Shown here piece by piece: positions 45,247 to 55,844 of a stretch of DNA of 64,000 nt; the first letter of the stretch is position 1; the number at the start of each line of letters is the position of its first letter. Source of the DNA: Cryptomeria japonica (Eukaryota; Streptophyta; Pinopsida; Cupressales; Cupressaceae); the NCBI RefSeq assembly GCF_030272615.1, contig NC_081405.1, positions 160,476,317-160,540,316 on the forward strand. The letters run 5' to 3'. Both the position numbers and the translations under genes were made by a program. The notes beneath the pieces are model-generated. The model was not told where the DNA came from, made no database searches, and worked only from the letters and a program-made list of their open reading frames with translations.

Positions 45247-46489
45247 TGATGAATACTAATAGGGGGGGTGAATTAGTATACCAAAAAATACTAAACTCAA
45301 ACACTTTATCAGTCTAGCAGTAAACCGGTATAGCAGTTTAACTAACAAACTAGTTAACACAAATACAAACCAAACAACAAGTAAGGCATTCACCCACAGA
45401 AGCACAATCACCATAACACAAGAGATTTTGACATGGAAACCCAAATGGGAAAAACCATAGTGAGATGAAACTCACAAGTAACTATCTGCAAAATAGTAAG
45501 CAAACTGGTTAAGGTCAGACTGGTTAATGTCATACAATGTTCTTTACCAGAACAGGTCCTGTTAGGAATCTCAATCTCTGTTAGGAGATAAGTCCGATTA
45601 AAGACTACCTTGTGAGAGGATTTCAGATCCATAGATGTGAATCACCTTGTTAGAGGATTTACAAAGGCTTTTCTGGGCCTACCCAGTTAAGGGTTTCTGA
45701 CTTGTCAAAGATGTGAGTAATCAATAAGTGAATGATCTAGCAAATGGTATAGTCTGCTTGATTAGATCCATGGTAGCTCATTGCTAATGCATTTTAGCAT
45801 TACTTCAGTCTTCAGTAAATCCACACTCTGTTACAACACATAGACTTGATATTCTTTGTTAAGATTGCACATACAAGAACTCATCAACCACCAAAAACCC
45901 TAACAACTACACTCCTTAAAACCCTAGACATGATGTCCTTAAAAAGGAATCTGATTTCATGTCGGTCCAATAGGATTACATTGCAAGTTCCTAGGTTCAG
46001 TGTATCTAGACACATTTGGTAACATGACATAAAATCACCATCAAAATGTCGGTGGATGGTAACTCATCACAAGAATATACTGGTTGGTAACTCATCACAG
46101 AGTATTACCGGTTTATACAACTTTACCGATTACCGGTTGGTAACTCAGAGTAATATCGGTTTAATTATTAAATAGATTACCAGTTTGAAAAAAATTAAGA
46201 CTAGGAAAATGATAACTACAGCTTTTAGTTCCTTTTCTCCATTCCACTTGAGATCCTCAAACCGCTTGAGGTCTTCATGCTGCTTGAGATCTTCATGTCG
46301 CTTGAGATCTTCATGCCGTTTGAGATCGGTAAAGACTTTCTGCAAAACACCGATAGTCTAAAGACTACAACATAATACCAGTTTGGAACAAATACCGATT
46401 GAGCATAATTCATATGTTCAAAAAGTGATCTCATAGCAAGTGTGTGTCCATCAATGACAATCACAACATAATCATCAAAAATGCCAACA
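45247..46489 (-). repeat. Element F 3' LTR
   Basis: It spans tgatgaatactaat to aaatgccaaca (1243 bp). It contains seven G near 45261, gacatggaaacccaaatggg near 45431, telobox-like aaaaaccctaac near 45893, and three to four tandem copies of a 15-base unit like cttgagatcttcatg near 46245-46325. Confidence 0.92.
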
Positions 46490-46506
46490 ATCTCCCCCTT
46501 TGGCAT
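46490..46506 (-). promoter_or_regulatory. Element F polypurine tract
   Basis: The minus strand reads AAAGGGGGAGAT against the 3' LTR. It is identical to those of A and B, consistent with shared replication machinery. Confidence 0.8.
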
Positions 46507-46799
46507 TGATGGCAACACTTAGGAAAAATTTTGACATCTAAGTGTTTTACAAAAAAAAAAATATGCCATAATAAAAAATACTCCCCCTAAGCATATACAC
46601 TATCCCTTTGCAGAAAATACAATGTATACTACTTCCTTACAGAGATAACATAAGAGTATACATAGCATGCATCAAAATTTTAAATACCAGAATACGTCTC
46701 CCCCTTTGCCAACAATGACAAAATACAGGTGAATAATCCCTGTTTCTATTAGCTAAATAAATGTTTATGACAATAAAGAGTGAAACTTGTCAAAAACAA

Positions 46800-49700
46800 A
46801 TTTAAAGTCCCACATAAATTGCTTCATGGATAAGGACCATGATTCAAGCAATGAGGTAGCAACCTCACTCTCTGTTTACATCTGGGATACCTATTCCTCC
46901 ATGGCATCCAAGGTACTCATCTCTTGAGTAACCGTCAAGGCATCCAGATTGAGATAGCATTTCTAAAGTATTTGCAGTCTTGGTAGTAGAACCAGTTGTA
47001 GTTCCTACAAATCCCTGGTCTGGTTGCTGATCTCTAAATCAATTCTTGTAGCCTAAAGTTGAAACCGGTGAATGGTTTTCCCATAAGCGGTAAAGGAATC
47101 ATATGGTGTCTTGAAGGTGCTTATGAATGTCTACAAATCAGTTTGCAGTTTGTCTTTCTGAGCAAGCACATCATCACAAAATAGAGGGGGTTGACATATC
47201 TTATTGAGCAGTAATTTCCCCTCATCCATTGCATCTTTGATGTCCTTCTATGCCTTCTGCAGATCGGACCGGAGCTCATGTAACATTTTCACCAAGGTAG
47301 TGTTCAAAGCCTTTTGATGCTCCTTCTTGGAATTCTCTTTAGCAACCTCTTCTAGGCTTTATACCTGGTCCTCCACAACTGTGCATAAGAGTTTCAATTG
47401 AGCTAGAGAGGAATCGATACTAGGGAGGTTGGTACTGGGTATCAAACCGGTAAGAGTGTCCACCGCAGCTTGGATCACGTCTTGCTCCTTCTTCCTTCTT
47501 ATCACCTCTAGGCATTCTTGAGAAAGCTTAATACTTTGTAGCAACTCTGATTCATTTGCAGATTGGAGGTCAATGGGACTAGTAATGTCAGCCAGTTTGG
47601 CTTGACTATCGGTTTCCTTTGGGGTCTCCACTTGAGTGTTGTATGTCGCTCCCTCCTTCTCTTTAGCCCTTAGCTTGTCCTCTTCTGCCTTCTTTTTCTC
47701 CTCTTCCTTTGTCTTCCTTTTCTCTTCTTTCTTCTTCTCCTCTTCTATCCGCTTCTCTTCATCTTCATCCTTCTTCTTCTTTTCCTCTTCCTACTTCCTT
47801 TTCTGCTCTTCCTTTCTCTTCTCCTCTTCCTTTTTCTTCTCCTCTTCTTGTTTCTTTTGTTCTTCCTTCTCCACTTCCTTCTTCTTCTTCTCTTCTCTTG
47901 TCTCTTTTCTTCTTCCTTCCATTTCTTTTCCGCTTCCTTCTCTTGTCTCTTGTTCTCCTCTTCTTTTCTCCTATCCTCTTCCCATTTCCTCTTTTCTTCT
48001 TCTTTTCTCTTTTCCTCTTCATCTGCCTATTTCTTCTTTCCTTCTTCCTATTGCTTCTTCTCTTCCTCTGCCTATTTTTCCTGTCCTTCCACTTCAGTTG
48101 GTGTACCCAGAGTAACATCTTCACCATTCAAGGCATCAACATCAATGGGTTCCATTTGATTAGTGATCGGTACTCCTTCACTGTCATACGCCTCATTTGG
48201 TTGATTTATTTTTGGTTCTTGCTTAGCTTTCCTGTTGGCTTCTACCACTTGGTGTGACTTTAGAGGATATTGAGCAAGGGAGTGGGTATCTTTTACCACT
48301 TTTGGGACTTTTCCTTCTAGCAATAGGAGTTTCCTTCTTCTCATGAAGAAGAGGCCCTTATATCTTTCCACCACTTCATAAAGTTATGATTTGGGTACAT
48401 CAGGAAAGTATTGTGCAAATACGTCCTCTCTTATTTCCTATTCCTTCTCTATGGCAATGCGCCACTTGTTATCTAAAGAATTATATAAAGAATCAGGTGT
48501 CTCAGATTTAATTTCTGATGGCCACCGGTCATTAATACATAAATAATTAATGACTTCCTATTCAACTTATTCCTTTTCATCATCATTAAAATCATCAAAG
48601 CATTCTTTCAAATCACCAAGCACTTTTCTTCTAATATTCTTAATAGTTCTTTGACAATGTGTCAAAGGTTTGTAGGAGAAAATATCAATATTTACTGGTG
48701 CAGATGTTGGCGGTTCATTCTTTGTCTTTTTCCTCATTTGCCTAGTCTTCTTAGGATGTTCTTCAGACACAGTGTCCTCTGAGTCCGGTGTGTTGTCTTT
48801 TGTCTTCTGCTTTCTCTCAAAGACTTTGGCAGGTGTAGCTTCTGGTTTATTCTTTGCTGGTGACCGCTTGGTCACTTTGGGACTTGATGCAATAACAGGC
48901 GCTGATACTGAAGGCACTGCCTTTCCCTTCTTTACTAAAGGTTCTTCAACCGGTGTAACCCTTTCCAAATAGGTGCCAGTTCTCTTTGCCTTTGGACCAA
49001 GGGGTGAGGTGAGTAGGGTAGAGGCATACCCATCTAGCATGTCATACATTACCTCATATCCCATGGGTTCCACTTCTTCCTATCTAGGTTCAACCGCCTC
49101 CATTATGCACTCATCAACTTTGATGGTGAAACAAATGTCATCTTCATATTTCTTGACAATATCACCTGATATTCTCACTCTTTGGCTCATTTTGCATCCA
49201 AACTCATCAAAGTATTTGTTCAGAACTTTTGGATAACCGGTTCCAACTGCTTCAAGGCTTTCCTTGATTTGCTTTGTAATTGGTTGATCGGCAGACCATT
49301 GAATATCTCTGACTCTTGGGAAGTAACCTTGGAAGTAGAAGAACAACCCAACCAATAGTTGTCCAAACTTAAATCTCAAGGCATTGTACTGTTTAATTGA
49401 CTTTAGGTTCACCAGAAGTTGCCTTTGCATACAGGTGCATAAGTCAAATGATGCATCTTCCATGATCATCCTTTAGGTAGCATTTACCATTGTAGCAGAG
49501 ATAGAGTTGATCCTACTAGCATTAAATATCCGGTAACCTATTACCATGCAGGCATATTTGACCAGATCATCCTTGATGGGATTGATGGTCATTCCTCGTT
49601 GGTCGCTCATAGAACCGGTGAGCTTGGTCATTTCCGTCTTGTTGATCTTCCTTAGGGCTGGCACTTCACCAATGTTACAGAAATTGGTGACGTCATGCGT

Positions 49701-50042
49701 CCGCTCTAAGTACATTTTATCACCGTGCACTCTGTTCAGAATGATGTGGATGTGATCATCTGAAAACTCTTCAAGGAAATAGACCACATTGTGAAGCTTC
49801 TTCTTTTCCAAGACGTTGAATTCCGGTTTGATCTTCTTGTCCTTTCCACAGAATAAGCTTAATTGAGAATGGATCATCAGAGATCCTAGGCCTTCAATTT
49901 TACAATCAATATAGTCTGAAATACCTTCCTCCACTATAACACCAGCAGGTATTTGAGATAGGGCATTATATTTTGCCTTCCGTTGAATGAAGTCTACTGA
50001 ATCAACAGGTACACTAGAGCTAGAGTGTGATGCGGAAGCCAT
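46800..50042 (-). pseudogene. Element F ORF2: long frame of unknown function, E/K-rich coiled-coil centre
   Basis: ATG 50042 opens MASASHSSSSVPVDSVDF. The same frame runs to about 47900 through scattered stops, shifts once inside the Glu/Lys-rich tract, and continues to about 46800, near 1,080 codons. Residues 1-320 look globular (AGVIVEEGISDYIDCKIEG, FCNIGEVPALRKINKTEM, FKFGQLLVGLFFYFQGYFPR). A basic Pro/Ser-rich linker follows (about 48700-48960), then a very Glu/Lys-rich stretch (47640-48090), then a helical tail (SELLQSIKLSQECLEVIRRK). No PR, IN, RT or RNH motif is present and I do not recognise the family. About a dozen stops are TAG, about five TAA, none TGA. It may be a structural protein, a lineage-specific accessory protein or an acquired host gene. 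Confidence 0.65.
47640..48090 (-). repeat. Purine-rich AAG/GAG low-complexity tract inside ORF2
   Basis: About 450 bases of almost pure purine on the minus strand encode the Glu/Lys/Arg-rich segment of ORF2. Imperfect repeats of gaagaggagaag type make slippage likely, and the one frame change of ORF2 falls here. The Ser/Phe- and Leu-rich frames on the plus strand are artefacts of this bias. Confidence 0.85.
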
Positions 50043-50482
50043 GATAAATAGAGAAATTTGAAAAATACCTTCATAAATTGAAATTTAGGGCTTGCAAATT
50101 ACACTTCGCCACACACTCCTTCAGTTGCTAAAATACCGCTTTGTGTTCTACACTTGACTGATTGATATTAGCTTCTGATTCTTCTTCAAGGTTTTGAAAA
50201 TTCTTCGAATCACAATCCAAATCGCTTTTCATCACTCAACACTCAAAAACTTCTTCGCTTGAGAACTGATAAGTGAAAAATGACTTGAAAAATCTTTTTA
50301 AACAATTTCTTCACCTACCACAATAAATGCTCCACTATTAGGGCGTAAACCCTAATTTTCCTTTTACCATTTCCGATCTTCTGCTAGATAACAGGTATCA
50401 CATACCGGCTAAGGTCTTTTACCGGTGTAAACCGAGGGTTCTAAACATTTCACCATTTGCTCCCCCTAAGTTTTTCTGATGC

Positions 50483-51763
50483 TTAGTTTGTCGGTTCAGT
50501 GACTTCCACACTAGGTGCAGAAACCGGTTCTTCTTGAGACACTTCTTCTGGCTTCTTCTTCCAGGTTTTCTTCATATCCGCTTGAACAGTTTCAACATCA
50601 ATCTTTCCTTCTGGAGTGACCGGTAAATCATCCGATATGTTCTTTCTCGTTCTGCAGAATCTTGTTGTATGACCCAGTTTGTTGCAATGAAAGCAAATCA
50701 TTCCAGGTGCTCTCCAAGGTCCATTGTTCATGTTTCCATTCTTCCTTCTTCATGTTGCAACAGTGTGACCACTACCATGATAGATCAAATAGGTTGCTCT
50801 CCATCCAGTTGCTGCTTGATAGCCATTGTTTCCTGACTGATGATTACAGGTATTAAACCGGTTTGGATTCCAGTTCCCAAAGGGTTCAGGAAAAACTCCT
50901 TGACTCATTTGAGGATACCTTCTGGTGTTGTACATGATAGACCTGCATTCAAATGCTCTATGCCCAAACTTGTTGCATGCATAACAATTACCATTGAATC
51001 TATTGGGTCTAGGCTTATCATTTAGAAAATAAGGAAAATTATTGTAAGCCTTACTTCTACATACATTATCAGTGTGTCCTTCCTTGAGACAATTTAAACA
51101 AACAGGTTTGAACTTTTGCTTACCTTTATCCTTTGGTGTCGGTTGTTTCTTTGATGCTCCATCTTTTGTTCCAGAGGTCTCACCTTCCTCATAATCAAAG
51201 AAACCAATTCCATTGATATTCTTTACCGGTTTAGCTGATTCAAGCTTCTCCTCTAGCTTGACAGTGCTCTTATTGAATTTGGCAAGTATTTCCTTTGACT
51301 CAGTAAGTTCTTTGGCAATAGCAGCATTGGATTCCTTTAAGGTTGCATTCTCAGAAACAACCATGTGTAGTCCACCTTGCATTTCTTCCTTTTCCATTTT
51401 ATTTTCATGAAGGTGAGCATTAAGTGCACCGATCTCTTGCTTCAACTTAGAGATCTCATGATCTTTGTCTTTTACCAGATCTTTAGCTTTCCTCCGGTTC
51501 TCAAGCTCTTGACACATTCTAATAGTTAGTTCCTCAAGTTCCCTTCTTAGGTTGGCATTGGACTCATTCATTTTTTCAACTTCTTGAACTAGGGCTTCCA
51601 TGTCCGCTTCATCAGAAGAACTATTTTTAGTTAGCTCCATCATTTTTTCAGCATGCTCTCTTTTTTTTTCCTGAGAGGCCTTATATTTGACTTTAAGTTC
51701 ATCATAGGCTTGCTCAGTCTGAGTGAGCCGATGAGTAAGTTCCCTCATAGTGTATTCCCCCAT
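50483..51763 (-). pseudogene. Element F gag-like protein with coiled coil and three zinc knuckles
   Basis: ATG 51763 opens MGEYTMRELTHRLTQTEQAY and the frame runs about 427 codons to the TAA at its end, with one in-frame TGA at 50750-50752. The first 230 residues are charged and heptad-like (LVQEVEKMNESNANLRRELEE), a long coiled coil. Then come three CCHC knuckles: CLNCLKEGHTDNVC, CYACNKFGHRAFEC and CFHCNKLGHTTRFC. A Thr/Pro/Glu-rich tail follows. It lacks the usual copia gag fold. It sits directly after the 5' LTR and primer site, the position of gag. RNA binding and assembly are the likely role, inferred from knuckles and position. A frame open upstream into the LTR is not used as the start. 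Confidence 0.75.
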
Positions 51764-51799
51764 ATCTCTTTCCAAGTGGTTAGACTTATAGAAAGGTTG

Positions 51800-51813
51800 G
51801 CTTTGATACCAAT
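51800..51813 (-). promoter_or_regulatory. Element F primer-binding site
   Basis: Minus strand reads ATTGGTATCAAAGCC after the 5' LTR, one base different from the initiator tRNA-Met consensus TGGTATCAGAGC. Confidence 0.75.
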
Positions 51814-52012
51814 TGATGAATACTAAGAGGTGGGCGGTGTGAATTAGTATACCAAAAAATAATAAACTCAAACACTTTATCAGTCTAGCAGTAAATCGGT
51901 ATAATAGTTTAACTAACAAACCGGTTAACACAAATGCAAACCAAACAGCAAGTAAGGCATTCACCCACAAAAGTAAAATCACCATAACACAAGAGATTTT
52001 GACGTGGAAACC

Positions 52013-52534
52013 TGTTAGAAATTAGAATCTAAGGATACTAATCATTATAAACAAGATTATAAGGTAAATGAAATATGAAACATACACGCAAAATGTATAC
52101 ATTACACAAGATATACATGGGGAAAACCCTTTTGGGTAAAAAAACCCCATAAAGCATCATTTAATTAAAACACTTAAAAATATAGTCTATAATAAAATAG
52201 ACATGAACTTGGGGACACTCCTCCAATACTTCCACATGGCCAATAATACCTCATATGCATAGTGATACAACTCACCATAAAGCTCCAAATTCACACACCT
52301 CTCAAATGAGAGAGAACCTCCTTAAATATAGGAGGAAAGGTGACTTCACTAGTCACACCTTTTCAATAACCCCCACTCATAAATAATTAATAATCTAATA
52401 GTTATTAGATTATAATTATTTCAAATGGGATATGCTTATAAAGCATATAATATATAAGGTTTTATAACCTTATAATAGAACATTATATATAAATGTTATA
52501 AGGATGTGATCCCTAATAACATTATGTTCTAACA
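52013..52534 (-). repeat. Element G 3' LTR
   Basis: It runs tgttagaaattag to atgttctaaca. It includes tacatggggaaaacccttttgggt near 52116 and an AT-rich palindromic region (ataatctaatagttattagatt) near 52386. The polypurine tract CATTAAGGGGGAG (minus strand) adjoins at 52535. Confidence 0.95.
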
Positions 52535-53181
52535 CTCCCCCTTAATGTTAATAGGGGATCACATGTCAATTTCTATAGAAGAAAAAATGAAGCACCCTAG
52601 TAACGTAGGTCTTCTTTGACAGTGATAAACAGGGACACAAATATATGCCAACATGAAGAGCATGCATTCCGGACTACATGGAAGTCATCTTGTCATAATT
52701 TATAATCCCAGTGTTTTAAAAATGATGCTGTGAGGTCTTAAAAAATTATATTGGAGCCGCGGTCCCCTCAAATTAGCCTCTCCCCAGGTTCTTTACATAG
52801 TGCCTGTAGGCCTTAATACAATGCTTTTACAAGTGGAAGATTTACAAGGGGAATAATTTACAATATGCCCATAGGACTTAAAAAAATCTGCCCGTAGGTC
52901 TTACGATACTATGCCCGTAGGACTTTAAAAAATAAAGGATTTAGCCACTAGGTGGTGTCATTGACATGCACACTCCCCCTCAACGGCATCACCTAAGGCC
53001 AAGCATTATTTGAATTTGGAGCATATAATGCCTAAAGGTCTTATTCCTATTAGGTCTTAAATCTAGGATTTAGCCATTAGGTGGTGTCATGTACACTCCC
53101 CCTTAATGGCATCACCTCAAAGCCAATCATTGCATAGAAGATTTCAAAGTGATGGCTAAAATTATAATATATAGTATGTAC

Positions 53182-53355
53182 TCATGATCTTCAAAGTGTC
53201 TTTATTAGAGAATGATTTCACTTGAGTGAGGTGCCCATGATCTTCAAGGTGCCTTTATTATAGAATTCTTTCATTTGAGTGAGGTGCCCATGATCTTCAA
53301 GGTGCTTTTATTATAGAATGCTTTCACTTGAGTGAGGTGCCCATGATTTTCAATG
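53182..53355. repeat. 53-bp tandem repeat in element G
   Basis: Three full units (53182-53234, 53235-53287, 53288-53340) and a short fourth part follow one another. Each unit contains atgatcttcaa and ends gagtgaggtgc. Units 2 and 3 differ at very few positions and unit 1 is more diverged. Confidence 0.9.
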
Positions 53356-54880
53356 TTCATTTTGATATTTAGAAATGATATTCTCTAGAAAGAGTAAAGT
53401 AACTTCAAGTAATATGGTACTTTCATATGTATCCAAATGGAACTCTTCCATAAATATTCAAGGCCATATTGATTCTTTAAGAGCTACATTCATATTTTGT
53501 CCATTTGATTCAAAGACACATAGAAGATAGTCTTCTTATTAAAGTATTGCAACATCCATGTAATAGCACTTGCACCATATGTTTCGAAGGCATAACCTTG
53601 CCATAGCAGAAACAATATAGTTAGTAACATAGTAAACAATTAAATTTGATTTTTGGTGCAAAGAAAGAACATAATAGTATGCATTTTCCATTTGCCAAAG
53701 ATCATATAATATTCCTCATAAATGTAAAATATAGTCCAATAATTAGTTGCAAGGAGATCAATGTATATTTTCATGAGAATAAACATGAACGATAAGTTGT
53801 CTTGTTTAAAAAATAGAAAATAGACATGCTACTACATATAGTAATGATCCATAGAAAATTTTAGGCAACGGGTGAGCTATCCTTTCTAGGTTTGCTCCCC
53901 AGACAGTTTATAAGGGAGATAGCCACCCATTATAAATAGATGCTTTACACCTAATAAATGTAGAGGATACTCGGAAGATAATAATAAAATGTTAGCTAAA
54001 GTAACACTCAGGAAAGAAAATAAAATAAAATAATGTATTAGCAAAAGATTCTTTGAAAGGTTTATGTAATCCTCTTTGTGTATGGATGTGCAAAAGTTTG
54101 AAACTTTTTTTACTTACTTTTTATATTCACCTTTTCATCCTTATATCTTAGTGAAGAAAAAAATTAATTTGTCGAATTTAATATAACAAGAGTTTTGAGT
54201 TCTTTGAGAGAAATAGTGACCTCATTAGATGGTTGTGTAGACCACCTATGTTCTTCAGGGTCCAATTTGTTTCAAAAGATTATATCAACTTTGGTACATA
54301 TAAATTATCAATATCTAGCTATAAGTATGAGGCTAAAAAAGATTACTCTTTTAACATACATTCTCAATAAAATGTCTTTAAACCTTATTACCATGGGTCA
54401 CTTAAATGTTCACCAATTTCTAAATAAAACTCTTTGCATAGATTCATTAATTATTTAGAATCATCCAAATGTGTCACCAAGTGTCTCTTTTCTTGTATGG
54501 ATTAAGATTGAACTTAGAGGGTTTTGTTAATACAAAATTTTATGATCTATGTATTCAAGGATCATATATAATGCTTAATGACATATATAATCGTATATAA
54601 TGTGGTCGATATAGAAGATTCACCCCATAAAATTTATGAAAAATATTTTTGTTCTCCAAAAGAAGGTTGATCTATTTTATGTCAATACAAAAAAAGAAAA
54701 AGAAATCCCTTAAGAAGAAAAAAATGGTTCTACTCTAACATATAATCCTTTTTTCATATAGTGGAAATATACAATCAAATGTATTTTGATCCCTAGAAGA
54801 TAAAAATAGCTTCGAAATTAACATTTTGAGTCCCTAACTTTGAACTCATATTTAAGAGTCATTTGATATAAAAGATCCCC

Positions 54881-55040
54881 ACAAAAAATAGTCTCATTAT
54901 AATAAAATATTTCTCAATATAGCCAATTAAGATCATTATGGAATAGATGCCAGAGATGAAACAAAAAATAGTCTCATTATAATAAAATATTTCTCAATAT
55001 AGCCAATTAAGATCATTATGGAATAGATGCCAGAGATGAA
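54881..55040. repeat. Perfect 80-bp tandem duplication in element G
   Basis: The 80 bases starting acaaaaaatagtctcatt at 54881 are repeated at 54961 with no difference. Perfect identity points to a recent slippage or unequal exchange event. It lies just upstream of the antisense zinc-finger frame. Confidence 0.97.
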
Positions 55041-55166
55041 ACAATTATGGTATATCTGTTCAAGTTATTGGACAAATTAGTATGAAAAACTCGCTTCCAT
55101 ACATGAAAGTGTATTCTATCATTAATGTTAAAAATATTTTCTCTTGAAGCCATCCATATTGAATGA

Positions 55167-55844
55167 GTGCCTTTGAATTGCAAGAGTCTAAAAAACTTTT
55201 CTATAGAAGAGGCACTCAAAATTCACAGGGTCATGGAAGGGCTGCAATGCATCACAGAGAATTTGAAAGAGGAGGAGTCATTTGTGAATCCTCTCAATTT
55301 ATTATACCTTCTCAAAGAAAATTTACAGGTTCAATTTTGGGAGCTACGAGAGGAGGCTCGGGATGTATTAAATTCTCTATTCAAGTCCTACAAAACTGTT
55401 TGTCCCCATTGCAATTTTGTAGAGGCAAGGTTTTGCTATCTGAATAATAAGAAGAAATGTAGATTTCTTCAGCGCAGGTTTCAATGCCCTACTTGCCAGC
55501 ACTTCTTTACAGTGGGTTCCAAAAGAAAGCATTCACAGAGAAAGATGAATTACAAATTCAAGGACCGATTTGAACCCACAGCAAAAAAAGCAAAGGGTGC
55601 AGATCTTTTTGAAACTGGTTGTAGCAATTTAATGGCCAACTTAATTAAAATCTGTACAATGGAATTTAACATGGAAGTTATGGGGAGAAGAGAAGAGAAT
55701 CTTGGTGTCTTAATTATGGAAGTAGTCTCTTTGCCATCTAGAGAAGAAAATCTTGGTGTCTTAATATCCTTGGTGACTTTCAAAGACTTCCTTGATTCAA
55801 AGAAAAAAGCTAATATCATCTGGTTTATAGGAGCGTCTTTATGA
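55167..55844 (+). CDS. Zinc-finger ORF in element G, Dof-like (antisense to the element)
   Basis: A 225-codon open frame on the plus strand; its first in-frame ATG is 55233 (codon 23), so a start upstream or a missing exon is possible. At 55401-55496 it encodes CPHC, then FCYLNN, then CPTC, spaced CX2C-X24-CX2C. Dof zinc fingers have CX2C-X21-CX2C with FCYYNN and a following C..CRRYWTAGG; here the third block reads CPTCQHFFTVGS. The resemblance is clear but the spacing is three longer and several fixed Dof residues differ. A basic stretch follows, then a doubled REENLGVLI. A transposase-type zinc ribbon is the main alternative. It may be a host gene fragment captured by the element; expression is unknown. 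Confidence 0.5.
   Translation: MPLNCKSLKNFSIEEALKIHRVMEGLQCITENLKEEESFVNPLNLLYLLKENLQVQFWELREEARDVLNSLFKSYKTVCPHCNFVEARFCYLNNKKKCRFLQRRFQCPTCQHFFTVGSKRKHSQRKMNYKFKDRFEPTAKKAKGADLFETGCSNLMANLIKICTMEFNMEVMGRREENLGVLIMEVVSLPSREENLGVLISLVTFKDFLDSKKKANIIWFIGASL

Larger units (their letters stand above)
52535..55162. other. Element G interior, left part, non-coding
   Basis: No gag, protease, integrase or RT is readable. Repeated phrases occur at 52900-53110 (ggatttagccactaggtggtgtcat with actccccct and the same again). These look like structural or regulatory DNA of the element rather than gene remains. The 87-codon frame at 54195-54458 has no recognisable motif. Confidence 0.6.

Noticed and set aside
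47636..48257. Long Ser/Phe- and Leu-rich plus-strand frames
   Set aside because: They are the complement of the purine-rich tract of ORF2 of F. Three frames are open at once because of base composition alone.
46800..50042. A genuinely reassigned TAG codon
   Set aside because: TAA stops and a frameshift also occur, and CAG deamination explains the excess in dead elements.
50750..51985. Reading the F gag start at 51985
   Set aside because: The extra N-terminal residues are translated LTR and primer-site sequence. The first ATG after the primer site is 51763.
53182..53355. CRISPR-like array
   Set aside because: The 53-bp units are contiguous without unique spacers, and the DNA is plant retrotransposon sequence.
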